This document shows, in pieces, positions 7,790 to 17,072 of a DNA stretch of 64,000 nucleotides. The notes below the pieces were generated by a model, which made no database searches, was not told the DNA's origin, and worked only from the letters and a program-made list of their open reading frames with translations. The stretch is from positions 248,001 to 312,000 of the forward strand of contig CANKZR010000001.1 in assembly GCA_947488625.1 (NCBI GenBank), written 5' to 3'. The DNA comes from an uncultured Sphingomonadaceae bacterium (GTDB lineage: Bacteria > Pseudomonadota > Alphaproteobacteria > Sphingomonadales > Sphingomonadaceae). The translations under genes and the position numbers were made by a program. Every line of letters begins with the position of its first letter. Position 1 is the first letter of the stretch.

Positions 7790-8605
7790 TTACGTCTGGC
7801 AGTTGCCGCAGAACCAGGTGCTGCGTCCGCCTTGCGTGATACGGCGTATAATACCGTCGCCGCAGGTCAGGCAAGCTTCTCCCTCCCGGCCATAGACGAG
7901 AAAACGGGTGGCGAAATAGCCCAGCTCGCCATCGGGCGCGGCGTAATCACGCAAGGTGGAGCCACCATCGCGAATCGATTGTTCCAGCACGTCCCTGATT
8001 GCAGGCACCAGTCGCTCCAGGGCAGGTCGATAGACGCGCCCCCCTGCCTTGCGCGGATGGATGCCGACGCGGTGCAGCGCCTCGCATACATAGATATTGC
8101 CGAGGCCCGCCACCACGTGCTGGTCCAGCAGCAGCAGCTTGATCGCCTGCCTGCGCCCCTTGATGGCAGTTCGCAGGTGTTCGACGGTAAGGCCATCGCC
8201 CAATGGCTCCGGCCCCATCGCGGCAAAGGCGGGCCAGGTGTCCAGCGCGTCTGTTTCCACCAGGTCGACATAACCGAAACGACGCGGATCGTTCAGAGCA
8301 AAGCGATGGTCGGCAGTCTCGATCAGCAGGTGATCGTGCTTGTCCGGCATCTCGGGGTCGATCCGCCAGCGCCCGCTCATGCCGAGGTGAAAGATCATGG
8401 TCTGCGCGCGGTCTGTATTTATAAGGCCATATTTGGCGCGGCGGCCAAGCCCCGTAACGCGCGCGCCGGTCATTGCCTGTCCCAGCCCGTCGGGAAAGGG
8501 GAAGCGCATGTCGGGCCGCCCCAGCACGACGCGGGTCAGCCGCGCACCCTCAAGGTAGCGCGCCAATCCGCGCACGGTGGTTTCGACTTCGGGAAGCTCT
8601 GGCAT
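7790..8605 (-). CDS. mutM: Formamidopyrimidine-DNA glycosylase (Fpg)
   Basis: A 271-residue enzyme that excises 8-oxoguanine and nicks the AP site. The start at 8605 places the catalytic N-terminal Pro2-Glu3 (MPELPEVETT) correctly; the open frame runs 12 codons further upstream but would bury them. Lys58 (RRAKYG) and Arg261 in the zinc finger match catalytic positions. The zinc finger has Cys245, 248, 266 and 269. It diverges from ubiE across 56 bp and is upstream of rpsT on the same strand. Confidence 0.96.
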   Translation of the reverse strand: MPELPEVETTVRGLARYLEGARLTRVVLGRPDMRFPFPDGLGQAMTGARVTGLGRRAKYGLINTDRAQTMIFHLGMSGRWRIDPEMPDKHDHLLIETADHRFALNDPRRFGYVDLVETDALDTWPAFAAMGPEPLGDGLTVEHLRTAIKGRRQAIKLLLLDQHVVAGLGNIYVCEALHRVGIHPRKAGGRVYRPALERLVPAIRDVLEQSIRDGGSTLRDYAAPDGELGYFATRFLVYGREGEACLTCGDGIIRRITQGGRSTWFCGNCQT

Positions 8606-8661
8606 GACACGGGCCTTTATCACCCTTTGCGCAGCGGGCAATTGCCCCTAAGTGGTCAGCC

Positions 8662-9429
8662 ATGAACGACCCAGCAAGCCGCTCGATCAACGACCCCGTG
8701 AACGACACGGTCTCCTTCGGTTATGAAGACGTTGCACCGGAAGAGAAGACGCAGCGCGTGGGCGCGGTCTTTTCCAATGTCGCGCGCAAGTACGATATCA
8801 TGAACGATGCCATGTCGGGCGGTATGCACCGCTTGTGGAAAGACCAGTTCGTGCGCCGCGTGAAGCCGCAGCCGGGCGAGGCCATACTGGATATGGCAGG
8901 CGGCACCGGCGACATTGCTTTCCGCATGGCCGCGAAGGGCGCCGAAGTGGTGGTGGCCGACATCAATCAGGACATGCTGGACGTTGGCATAGAACGCGCG
9001 ATGGAACGCGGTCTCGCTGGTCTGTCGTGGTCGTGCCAGAATGCCGAGACGCTGACCTATCCTGACAGGCAGTTCGACGCCTACACCATCGTCTTCGGCA
9101 TTCGTAACGTGACCCATATCGACAAGGCGCTGGCCGAGGCGCACCGTGTGCTGAAATACGGCGGGCGATTCTATTGCATGGAGTTTTCCACCACCGAATG
9201 GCCGGGTTTCAAGGAACTATACGACGCCTATTCGCACAAGCTGATGCCGCAAATCGGCAAGGCAATTGCGGGCGACGAGGAAAGCTATCGCTATCTGGCC
9301 GAATCGATCCGCCGTTTTCCCAAGCCGCCCGAATTCGAGGCGATGATAAGGGATGCAGGCTTCGTGCGCACGCGAGTGGAAAAGATCCTGGGCGGCGCGG
9401 TGAATATCCATTCGGGCTGGAAAGTCTGA
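8662..9429 (+). CDS. ubiE: Ubiquinone/menaquinone C-methyltransferase
   Basis: A 255-residue SAM-dependent methyltransferase acting on the demethylated benzoquinol in ubiquinone synthesis. The SAM site is ILDMAGGTGDIAF; VFGIRNVTHID and the C-terminal GGAVNIHSGWKV are typical of UbiE. It begins 56 bp from the divergent mutM and ends 4 bp before the GTG of ubiB, so the two are one operon. An N-terminal extension of about 20 residues precedes the conserved VSFGYEDV. Confidence 0.96.
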   Translation: MNDPASRSINDPVNDTVSFGYEDVAPEEKTQRVGAVFSNVARKYDIMNDAMSGGMHRLWKDQFVRRVKPQPGEAILDMAGGTGDIAFRMAAKGAEVVVADINQDMLDVGIERAMERGLAGLSWSCQNAETLTYPDRQFDAYTIVFGIRNVTHIDKALAEAHRVLKYGGRFYCMEFSTTEWPGFKELYDAYSHKLMPQIGKAIAGDEESYRYLAESIRRFPKPPEFEAMIRDAGFVRTRVEKILGGAVNIHSGWKV

Positions 9430-9433
9430 CCGG

Positions 9434-10990
9434 GTGACACGTCCCGCAACGCATATCTGGCGGCTTCTGAAATGGGGGCGCATCCTTGCGCGTCACGGCG
9501 CCCTGCGCGGGATCGAGCGTGATCCCAATACGCCTGCGCCGGTAAAGCGCTTGTGCCGTGTTGCGCGTTTCGGCACGATCCAGCCGCAAGAGCCCGACTA
9601 TGCAGGGGCATTTCGCGATATCGGACCTGCCGCGATCAAGCTGGGGCAGACGCTGGCAACTCGTCCCGACCTTGTAGGCGACGAGGCAGCAAAGAACCTG
9701 CTGAGCCTGCAGGACAGCCTGCCGCCGGTGCCCTTCGCCGCGATCCGCAAGCAGATCGAGGACAGCTTCGAGCGGCCGCTGGAAGATATCTTCGCCGAAG
9801 TCGATCCCGACCCCGTGGGTGCTGCATCCATCGCACAGGTCCACAAAGGCGTGACGACAGAGGGGCGCACCGTCGCCATCAAGGTTCTGCGCCCTGGCAT
9901 CCGCGAGAAGTTCGAGCGTGACATCGCCACCTACGAATGGGCTGCGGCGCATCTGGAAGGCATGGGCGGCGAGGCCCGCCGCCTGCGCCCGCGGCTCACC
10001 ATTGCCAACTTCAAGCGCTGGACCAATTCGGAGCTGGATTTCCGGCGCGAAGCGGCCAGCGCGTCCGAACTGGCGGACGAGATGCGCAGCGTTGCAGGCT
10101 ATGCCATCCCCGGCATCGACTGGGACCGCACCAATGGCCGCGTGCTGACGATCGAATGGATCGACGGGGTCAAGATCAGCAATATGGAAGCGCTGATCGA
10201 AGGCGGGCAGGACATGCCCGATCTGGCCCGGCGGCTGGTGCTGGCCTTCCTGACGCAGGCGATCAGCGGCGGTTTCTTCCATGCCGACATGCACCAGGGA
10301 AACCTGTTCGTGAAAGCCGATGGGACCATCGTGGCCATCGATTTCGGGATCATGGGCCGGATTGACCGGCGCGCGCGGCAATGGCTGGCGGAAATTCTCT
10401 ACGGCCTGATCACCGGCAATTACAAACGCGTGGCCGAGATACACTTCGAGGCGCAATATGTGCCCAGTTATCACTCGGTAGACGAGTTCGCGACCGCGCT
10501 GCGCGCCGTGGGCGAGCCGATGCGCGGCAAGCCGGTGAGCGAGCTTTCCGTCGGGCAGATGCTGGACGGCCTGTTTGCCATCACCCGCGATTTCGACATG
10601 CAGACCCAGCCGCACCTCTTGTTGCTGCAAAAAACCATGGTGATGGTGGAAGGCATTGCCACCCAGCTTAATCCGCAGATCAACATGTGGGACGTATCGG
10701 CGCCTTTCGTGCGCAGCTGGATACGCGACGAGCTGGGTCCGGAAGCCGCGATTGCCGATCGCATCCGTACCGATGTGGATACCCTGCTTCGCATTCCCGA
10801 CCTCGTACGCCGGATAGAGGATCGCTTCCCCGCCAAAGGCGGCGCACCCGAAGCGCCGCCTTTGCCCGAAGTTGAACTGGTGTGGGAGCGCAAGCAGCGT
10901 GAAGGACGCGGCTGGATAGGCTATGTCGTCGCCGCCGCGCTGGGCGGGGTGGCCGTATGGGGGGCGACGCTAGCGGGCCTGATCGGCTAA
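9434..10990 (+). CDS. ubiB: Ubiquinone biosynthesis ABC1/ADCK-family protein UbiB
   Basis: A 518-residue atypical kinase-like protein needed for ubiquinone assembly. The KxGQ-type motif appears as PAAIKLGQTLATRPD, the Ala-rich loop as GAASIAQVHKG, and the metal-binding DFG-like motif as IDFGIMGRID. A C-terminal hydrophobic segment (YVVAAALGGVAVWGATLAGLIG) anchors it in the inner membrane. The start is GTG, 4 bp after ubiE. Length is normal. Confidence 0.95.
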   Translation: MTRPATHIWRLLKWGRILARHGALRGIERDPNTPAPVKRLCRVARFGTIQPQEPDYAGAFRDIGPAAIKLGQTLATRPDLVGDEAAKNLLSLQDSLPPVPFAAIRKQIEDSFERPLEDIFAEVDPDPVGAASIAQVHKGVTTEGRTVAIKVLRPGIREKFERDIATYEWAAAHLEGMGGEARRLRPRLTIANFKRWTNSELDFRREAASASELADEMRSVAGYAIPGIDWDRTNGRVLTIEWIDGVKISNMEALIEGGQDMPDLARRLVLAFLTQAISGGFFHADMHQGNLFVKADGTIVAIDFGIMGRIDRRARQWLAEILYGLITGNYKRVAEIHFEAQYVPSYHSVDEFATALRAVGEPMRGKPVSELSVGQMLDGLFAITRDFDMQTQPHLLLLQKTMVMVEGIATQLNPQINMWDVSAPFVRSWIRDELGPEAAIADRIRTDVDTLLRIPDLVRRIEDRFPAKGGAPEAPPLPEVELVWERKQREGRGWIGYVVAAALGGVAVWGATLAGLIG

Positions 10991-11051
10991 GGATTGGGGA
11001 AACCGCGCTGCACCGCTTGAGCCTGGCACCATCGCAGTCCAGACAATCGCC

Positions 11052-12149
11052 ATGACCAATCCGCTTAGATGGTGGGAGGACCTTGGGCGTCCGCTGGCGC
11101 GCCTGCCGCGATGGGCTGCTGCCGCGCTGCTGGCCCTGCTGGCGACGCTGATGGTGTGGAGTGCCGTTGCCACGGGGCCGGGCGGCACGGCTCCCAGCGC
11201 GCAGACAGAGGTCGAGGCTGACCGTTCCGGGGGCGATCTTGCCCTCTACGCGCGCATTTCGCAGCGCGTGGCCAACGGTGAAGACTATTACGTGGCTGCC
11301 CTGGATGAGCAGCGCTCCGGGGATTATCCCACGCGGCCCTTCGTCACGGTGCGTCTGCCCACCTTGTCATGGCTGCATGCCAGCATCGGCGTCGACGGCG
11401 TAAGGATGCTCGGCATGGTATTGCTGCTGGGCTGCATGTTCGGCCTGCACCAGCGGCTGCCGCTTACCATGCCAACTGCAGAACGCGTGGGTGCCCTGTT
11501 CATGCTGGCGCTGGGCGGCGCTGCGGTGGCGGCGCCGCAGTCCGGACTGGTGCATGAGGTGCTGGCAGGCTTGCTGCTGACCCTGGCTTTCACGCTTTAT
11601 ACGCCTTCGCGCTGGTGGCCCAGCCTGCTGGCGGCGGGGCTGGCGCTGGCGGTGCGCGAACTGGCCGCGCCTTTCGTTCTACTGTGGCTGGCCTTTGCAA
11701 TCGGCGATAAACGCTGGCGCGAAATTGCGGCGCTGTGTCTTCTTCTCACTCTCTTCGCGGCTGGCATGTATTTCCATTACCTTGGCGTGGAGGCGCAATC
11801 CCTGCCGGGTGATCCGGCGTCCCAAGGCTGGGACGGTTTGGCAGGCCTTGCCTTGCCGCTGCTGGCCCTATCGCGCCTTACCGCGCTGCTGGTGCTGCCC
11901 ACCGTGCTTGCCGCGCCGCTGGCGATCCTGCCGTTCGTGGGATGGCTGGGGCTGGGCGGGCGGATGGGACTGTTCGGCGTGCTATGGTTTGCCGGGTTCT
12001 TCACCGCGATGGCGCTATTCGCCCGGCCAGAGAATTTCTATTGGGTGCAGCTGACATTGCCCGCCTATATGGCAGGCATGGCCCTGGCCCCGCGCGCGAT
12101 CGTCGAATTGGGAAAAATATCTTTCGGGCAAAGGGAAAGGCAACCTTAA
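11052..12149 (+). CDS. Polytopic membrane protein, GT-C-like, unknown function
   Basis: A 365-residue protein with about nine to ten hydrophobic segments and one larger periplasmic loop after the first (about residues 45-105), which carries acidic residues and the DLALYARISQRVANGEDYY stretch. A first TM, then a D/Y-rich loop, then many TMs recalls lipid-linked-sugar (GT-C or DUF2029-like) glycosyltransferases, but no diagnostic motif is certain. It sits between ubiB (61 bp) and coaBC (50 bp) on the same strand and is an unassigned member of this otherwise well-known row. Confidence 0.6.
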   Translation: MTNPLRWWEDLGRPLARLPRWAAAALLALLATLMVWSAVATGPGGTAPSAQTEVEADRSGGDLALYARISQRVANGEDYYVAALDEQRSGDYPTRPFVTVRLPTLSWLHASIGVDGVRMLGMVLLLGCMFGLHQRLPLTMPTAERVGALFMLALGGAAVAAPQSGLVHEVLAGLLLTLAFTLYTPSRWWPSLLAAGLALAVRELAAPFVLLWLAFAIGDKRWREIAALCLLLTLFAAGMYFHYLGVEAQSLPGDPASQGWDGLAGLALPLLALSRLTALLVLPTVLAAPLAILPFVGWLGLGGRMGLFGVLWFAGFFTAMALFARPENFYWVQLTLPAYMAGMALAPRAIVELGKISFGQRERQP

Positions 12150-12199
12150 CCAAGATTTGCCAAGACGCCCGCTTGGACTATTAGCGGGCTTTGTAACCG

Positions 12200-13939
12200 A
12201 TGCTTGAGCAGCGGATTGATGGTTTGGAACAGGAGGGACAGTCGACCAGTCCTAGAATCCTGCTTGTGGTGGGTGGCGGTATCGCTGCCTACAAGTCTTG
12301 TGAGCTCGTTCGCCTGATAGCCAAGGGCGGGGGCGAGACGAACTGTGTCCTCACCAATGGGGGCGCGCAATTCGTCACGCCCATGGCGCTGGCCGCGCTT
12401 TCGGGCAACCAGGTCCACACCTCGCTGTGGGATCTGAAGAACGAAGCCGAGATCGGCCATATCCAGCTATCGCGGGAAGCGGACCTCGTGGTAGTCTGTC
12501 CCGCGACTGCAGACCTGATGGCGAAGATGAATGCCGGCATCGCCGATGATCTGGCCACCACGCTGATTCTCGCCACGGACAAGCCCGTACTGACCGTTCC
12601 AGCCATGAACGTGAAGATGTGGGAGCATCCCGCCACGCAGCGCAACATCGAGAATTTGCGCGATTCCGGTGTGCGGGTGATGACGCCCGACGAGGGCGCG
12701 ATGGCCTGCGGAGAATTTGGCCCCGGTCGCCTGCCCGACCCCGAAATGGTGTGGCTGGAAATCGCCGACATGCTGGGCCTTGATCCCGGTATCGCGGGAC
12801 AGGATATCGAGGACTACCTGCGCGCCGTGGAAGCGGGTGCGGAGGAGGAAGATTTCGAAGACGACAAGTTCGGCGACGATCATCCCGGCGGGCTAGCCGG
12901 AATGCTGGCCAGCATCATTCCGCGCTCCAACCCGCGCAAGATCGAGGATGACGAAGTCACCTTCGACGGCGAAAAATTGGAAGACGGCGAGCTTGAAGGC
13001 GAAGAGGCGCTGGGCGACGGTCCGGACCTGCCGGAGCCTGATTACACTGGCGTCGAACACCTGATGGCGACCAAGGGCAAGGCCAAGGCCGCCCCGCCGA
13101 CCGATCGCGAAGCCATCAACCACGAAGTCAACGCGCGTCAGGAGGCTCCGCAACCATTCGAGGGCGAGGAGGCCGCGGCCCCGGTCAATCCGCTGGAGCC
13201 GGGGCATGTGCAATCGCCTGAACTCGATCCGATCGACACCTTCGATCCGCTTGCCGGGCAGCCTGGTTTCGAGGACGCTATCGAGCATCGCCCGCTGTAC
13301 GGGAAACATATCCTTGTCACCGCCGGGCCAACGCACGAGCCGATCGACCCCGTGCGCTATCTGGCCAACCGTTCCAGCGGAAAGCAGGGCTTTGCCATCG
13401 CCGCCGCCGCTGCGGCCGCCGGGGCCAGGGTGACGCTGGTGGCTGGCCCGGTTCATCTGCGCACGCCCTTGGGGGTGGAACGTATCGACGTGGAAAGCGC
13501 CGAGGACATGGCCCGCGCCGTGCGCGAGACGCTGCCGGTCGATGCCGCTGTCATGGTGGCCGCTGTCGCCGACTGGCGCACGCGCGACTACAACGACATC
13601 AAGATCAAGAAGCGCGGCTCTGCCCCGCCAGCGCTGGTGCTGTCCGAGAATCCCGATATTCTCGCCAGCGTGGCCGCCAATCCCAAGCGGCCCGACCTGC
13701 TGATCGGCTTTGCTGCGGAAACCAATGATGTGGTCGACAATGCCCGCAAGAAGCGCAAGAGCAAAGGCGTCGACTGGATCGTCGCGAATGACGTGTCGGG
13801 CGAAGTGATGGGCGGTGACGACAACCAGGTCCACCTTGTGAAGGAAGGCAAGGTGGAGCACTGGGATCCGATGACGAAACAGGATGTGGCCACGAAACTG
13901 GTCGAGGAAATGGCTGCAAAGTTGACTGCCGATGACTGA
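12200..13939 (+). CDS. coaBC: Bifunctional CoaBC with a long acidic inter-domain insertion
   Basis: A coenzyme A synthesis enzyme: phosphopantothenoylcysteine decarboxylase (CoaC, residues about 16-195) fused to phosphopantothenate-cysteine ligase (CoaB, about 366-575). CoaC shows the FMN site [14 protein letters not shown], His87 in [18 protein letters not shown] and [10 protein letters not shown]. CoaB shows [21 protein letters not shown] and the KKR motif at 470-472. Length is 579 residues against about 400 for the family. The excess is a linker of about 165 residues (200-365), Asp/Glu-rich at first and then Pro-rich. The stop overlaps dut by 8 bp. Confidence 0.95.
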   Translation: MLEQRIDGLEQEGQSTSPRILLVVGGGIAAYKSCELVRLIAKGGGETNCVLTNGGAQFVTPMALAALSGNQVHTSLWDLKNEAEIGHIQLSREADLVVVCPATADLMAKMNAGIADDLATTLILATDKPVLTVPAMNVKMWEHPATQRNIENLRDSGVRVMTPDEGAMACGEFGPGRLPDPEMVWLEIADMLGLDPGIAGQDIEDYLRAVEAGAEEEDFEDDKFGDDHPGGLAGMLASIIPRSNPRKIEDDEVTFDGEKLEDGELEGEEALGDGPDLPEPDYTGVEHLMATKGKAKAAPPTDREAINHEVNARQEAPQPFEGEEAAAPVNPLEPGHVQSPELDPIDTFDPLAGQPGFEDAIEHRPLYGKHILVTAGPTHEPIDPVRYLANRSSGKQGFAIAAAAAAAGARVTLVAGPVHLRTPLGVERIDVESAEDMARAVRETLPVDAAVMVAAVADWRTRDYNDIKIKKRGSAPPALVLSENPDILASVAANPKRPDLLIGFAAETNDVVDNARKKRKSKGVDWIVANDVSGEVMGGDDNQVHLVKEGKVEHWDPMTKQDVATKLVEEMAAKLTADD

Positions 13940-14390
13940 TCGCGTGCCGGTTAAGCTGAAGCGCCTGCCGCACGGTCATGGACTGGATCTGCCCGCCTAT
14001 GCCACGCAGGGCGCAGCGGGCATGGATGTGGTTGCGGCAGAGAATATCACGCTGCGCCCCGGATCGCGCCATGCGGTGGCCACGGGCTTTGCCGTGGCAA
14101 TCCCTCAGGGATACGAAATTCAGGTGCGCCCCCGTTCGGGGCTGGCGCTGAAGCACGGCATTACGGTGCCCAACACGCCCGGCACGATCGACAGCGACTA
14201 TCGCGGCGAGTTGAAGGTCATCATGATCAACCTTTCGGACGACAATTTCCCCATCCAGCGCGGCGACCGGATTGCCCAGCTGGTGCTGGCGCCGGTGACG
14301 GTGGCCGGATGGGAAGAGGTGGAAGACCTTGATGAAACCGCGCGCGGCGCAGGCGGCTTCGGTTCTACCGGAGGGCACCAAGCGCTTTAG
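13932..14390 (+). CDS. dut: Deoxyuridine 5'-triphosphate nucleotidohydrolase
   Basis: A 152-residue trimeric dUTPase that hydrolyses dUTP to dUMP. Five family motifs are visible: [40 protein letters not shown] and the C-terminal GAGGFGSTG that closes over the active site. The start overlaps the coaBC end by 8 bp (coupled); coaBC-dut is a widespread pairing. It converges on the next gene with a 4-bp overlap. Confidence 0.97.
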   Translation: MTDRVPVKLKRLPHGHGLDLPAYATQGAAGMDVVAAENITLRPGSRHAVATGFAVAIPQGYEIQVRPRSGLALKHGITVPNTPGTIDSDYRGELKVIMINLSDDNFPIQRGDRIAQLVLAPVTVAGWEEVEDLDETARGAGGFGSTGGHQAL

Positions 14391-14968
14391 GTATTCCGCA
14401 TCGCTTCGGTGCGGGCCTCGGCTCGGGCCATGCTGTGAAAAGATAGCGAGGCGGCGAACCACAGGGCCGCGAGCAGGGCAAGCACGCCCCACTCCACGTC
14501 ATGGCCCGGCATGATTCGCTGCGCCGCCAGTCCCAGTGCCAACTGGCTGACGGCGAGAATCCCCGTGATCGTCGCCATCGCGCGTGGCCGAAACCGCAGG
14601 AGGATAGAGGCTACGATTGCCATCGCGAGTAGCGTGAAGAAGCGCGGGTTGATCGACGCATCCTCGTCGCCGATAATTCCGACCGCCAGGTTGCTCCATA
14701 CGGTGAAGAAGGCGGCAAAGATGGCGAGGGCAAATCCAATCAGGTGTTGCCAGCTGCGTGCCAGCCTTAGTCCGCCTTCCGCTGCCAGACCGGTTATCAG
14801 CAGAATAACTGTCGCCATCGCGAAATCGCCGGTTGTCCAGTCGACCTCATCGGAAAATTGCATGGCAATGGCCGGCAGGGCCAGAAGCGCGGCAGCCGTG
14901 CTCCACCCGGCGATGCGCCAGCCGATCAGCCGCTGGTGAAAGGGAGTATCGTCGGTGGTTCGTGTCAT
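14387..14968 (-). CDS. Six-TM membrane protein of unknown function
   Basis: A 193-residue protein with about six hydrophobic segments in hairpin pairs and short loops. The conserved-looking patch [19 protein letters not shown] lies between the third and fourth helices. No catalytic or transport motif is recognised. Similar small proteins appear beside regulators or stress genes in sphingomonads, but I cannot name the family. It converges on dut and diverges from the membrane-bound winged-helix regulator (129 bp), which could control it. Confidence 0.65.
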   Translation of the reverse strand: MTRTTDDTPFHQRLIGWRIAGWSTAAALLALPAIAMQFSDEVDWTTGDFAMATVILLITGLAAEGGLRLARSWQHLIGFALAIFAAFFTVWSNLAVGIIGDEDASINPRFFTLLAMAIVASILLRFRPRAMATITGILAVSQLALGLAAQRIMPGHDVEWGVLALLAALWFAASLSFHSMARAEARTEAMRNT

Positions 14969-15097
14969 GGTCTAAATCCTGTCGCTGTCATGGCCACCTT
15001 GATGCGCCATTACGCGGGTGACCGGCATGAGGAATTCGTGAGCAATGGCTGAAAACCTTCCGCTTGTTCGCAAGACGGAATAAGACCGTCACCCACG

Positions 15098-16183
15098 ATG
15101 CAAGACGAACCGCCCATCCTTCATTTCGAGCCATTCACGCTGGACCGCGCCAACCGTCGCCTTATGCGCGAGGGGGATGAGATGGACATCGGCAGCCGCT
15201 ATTTCGATGCGCTGGTGCTGCTGGTGGAAGCCCGCGGCGCGCTTGTTACGAAAGACCGCTTCATGGAGGAAGTGTGGCGCGGCGTGCCTGTGACGGACGA
15301 GGCGCTGACGCAATGTATCCGCTCCTTGCGCCGCGCGCTGGACGACGACGCTGCACGTCCGCGCTACATCGCCACCGTTCCCAAGCATGGCTATCGCTTC
15401 GTCGGCACGCTGGATGACGGGGAACCCGCCGTTGCAACTGCACCGGCTGATCCTGTGCCTGCCCTGGGTCCGGCGGGGCGGCTGGCGGCAGCTTCTACCA
15501 TCGGCGGCGCGGTGGCAGGGTTGCTGGGCGGGGTATTTTACGCCGCCATCCTCGCATCGACCGCGGGCGAGCAAGGGAGCGCGGTTTTCCTCACCATCGT
15601 CTCGCTATGCCTGGTGGTGGGCGTGCTGGGCGGGGCGAGTGTCGGCATTGGCATGGCGCTTTTTTACGCTTCGCGCGGGTTAGGTGCCGCCATGCTGATC
15701 GCGGGCGGGGGCGCGGGCGGCCTGGTGATGGGGGCGCTGGGCAGGGTGATAGGTCTGGATCTCTTCCATGTGCTGGCAAGCGTCGGCCTCGGCCCCGTTA
15801 CCGGCATGCTGGAAGGCGCAATCATCGGGATGCTGGCGGGCGGTGGCTGTGCACTTGCCTTGCGACATGGCAGGATAAGCGGCGGCATCCTGGCCGCGCT
15901 GCTGGGTGCAGCCGGTGGCACAATATTGGCGCTTGCGGGCGGGCGATTGATGGCAGGCAGCCTCGTGCTGCTGGATCGCTCGCTCGATGGCTCCCGCTTG
16001 CGACTGGACGCGATGGGAGCGATGTTTGGCGAAAGCAATTTCGGTACGACCAGCCTCGCGATCAGCGCTGCTGTAGAAGCGGCGGTTTTCGTCACCTGCG
16101 TGGCACTGGCGGTGCAGCGCGTGGGTTGGGTGCAAAAGGAAAAGGCGGCGCCTCGCGACACCGCCCTTTCCGATTTCAGGTAG
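15098..16183 (+). CDS. Winged-helix (OmpR/CadC-type) regulator fused to a polytopic membrane domain
   Basis: A 361-residue protein. Residues about 8-105 are a Trans_reg_C winged helix: LMREGDEMDIGSRYFDALV, VTDEALTQCIRSLRRAL and the terminal hairpin PKHGYRFVG are typical of CadC/ToxR-like DNA-binding domains. After a Pro/Ala linker, residues about 128-345 form some six or seven Gly/Ala-rich membrane segments. Classical CadC and ToxR proteins have one TM and a periplasmic sensor domain, so a multi-pass sensor is unusual. The target is unknown; the divergent membrane gene is a candidate. Confidence 0.75.
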   Translation: MQDEPPILHFEPFTLDRANRRLMREGDEMDIGSRYFDALVLLVEARGALVTKDRFMEEVWRGVPVTDEALTQCIRSLRRALDDDAARPRYIATVPKHGYRFVGTLDDGEPAVATAPADPVPALGPAGRLAAASTIGGAVAGLLGGVFYAAILASTAGEQGSAVFLTIVSLCLVVGVLGGASVGIGMALFYASRGLGAAMLIAGGGAGGLVMGALGRVIGLDLFHVLASVGLGPVTGMLEGAIIGMLAGGGCALALRHGRISGGILAALLGAAGGTILALAGGRLMAGSLVLLDRSLDGSRLRLDAMGAMFGESNFGTTSLAISAAVEAAVFVTCVALAVQRVGWVQKEKAAPRDTALSDFR

Positions 16184-16190
16184 CTAACAC

Positions 16191-16913
16191 TTACCGCTCG
16201 TCGCGACGTACCGGCTGGTCTTCGGGCGCGATGGAAATGCGTACGGTTTCGCCCGAGTTACCGGGAAAATCGGTGAACATCGCCTCTACCAGATTGGGCA
16301 CGAGGTACTGCAAACGGTCGGAGGTGGAGGCCGCTTCGGCCTTGCCCTCGAACAGGCGCTCACCCGTGGAAGCATCGTCGATCTTCAGGTCGATGCCACT
16401 GGTGTAGACGGTGTAGCTGGAAATGTCCGGACCACGGCTGAAGAACGGATCGTGCCAGCCATAACCCCAGGCGCGATCGCGAACGTAGGCGACGCGGGTG
16501 TTGCCGCGGCGATCACGGAAGACCACCGGACGGGTATAGCTGCGCCACGGACTGTAGAACGGATCACGATAGCCGTACCCAAAGCCGGTGGAGCGGACCC
16601 GTTCGCGGCCATCATCCACGCCGTAGTCGAAGCGCACCAGCAAGGTGGCATCTTCGGCAGAGGCGGCCTGAACATAGCCAAGCTGCGCCATCTCTTCTTC
16701 GACCTCGTCCGCGTAGAGCGAGAATTCAAGACCGCCAGCGAGGGCGGGATCATCGGCGACGACGAAGAAGCTCTGACCCTGCGGCGCAGGTAACTGGCTT
16801 TCAAAGCGCGATACATCGGCGCGGAACGGCGTGGCGCAGGCAGCAAGGCCCAGCGCGATGGCAGGCACGGCGGCCAGCTTTGCACCTTTCATGGAAAACA
16901 GGGATTTCATCAT
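16191..16913 (-). CDS. DUF4136-type lipoprotein
   Basis: A 240-residue protein read from ATG 16913 (or the adjacent ATG 16910) with a lipoprotein signal peptide ending in LGLAAC, so probably anchored in the outer membrane. The body has the DUF4136 pattern: VSRFESQL, repeated aromatic GYGYRDPFYSPW and GYGWHDPFF blocks, and a YTSGIDLKIDDASTGERLFEGKA strand region. Function is unknown. The open frame continues 39 codons upstream, but the double ATG with a GAGAG ribosome-binding site before the signal peptide is the better start. Confidence 0.78.
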   Translation of the reverse strand: MMKSLFSMKGAKLAAVPAIALGLAACATPFRADVSRFESQLPAPQGQSFFVVADDPALAGGLEFSLYADEVEEEMAQLGYVQAASAEDATLLVRFDYGVDDGRERVRSTGFGYGYRDPFYSPWRSYTRPVVFRDRRGNTRVAYVRDRAWGYGWHDPFFSRGPDISSYTVYTSGIDLKIDDASTGERLFEGKAEAASTSDRLQYLVPNLVEAMFTDFPGNSGETVRISIAPEDQPVRRDER

Positions 16914-17072
16914 GACAAACTCTCTCAATTGCAAAGGTAGCGCGCGAGGCTCCTTCCGCTCCAACGCGCATGAATTTCTGCGATAATCAGTGCAATAGCA
17001 AGGACAGAGTGAACTGAAGTTGAACTGCATGAGGGCAAAAACGCAGCAATTTCAGTGAGATTGCCTGAAAAA

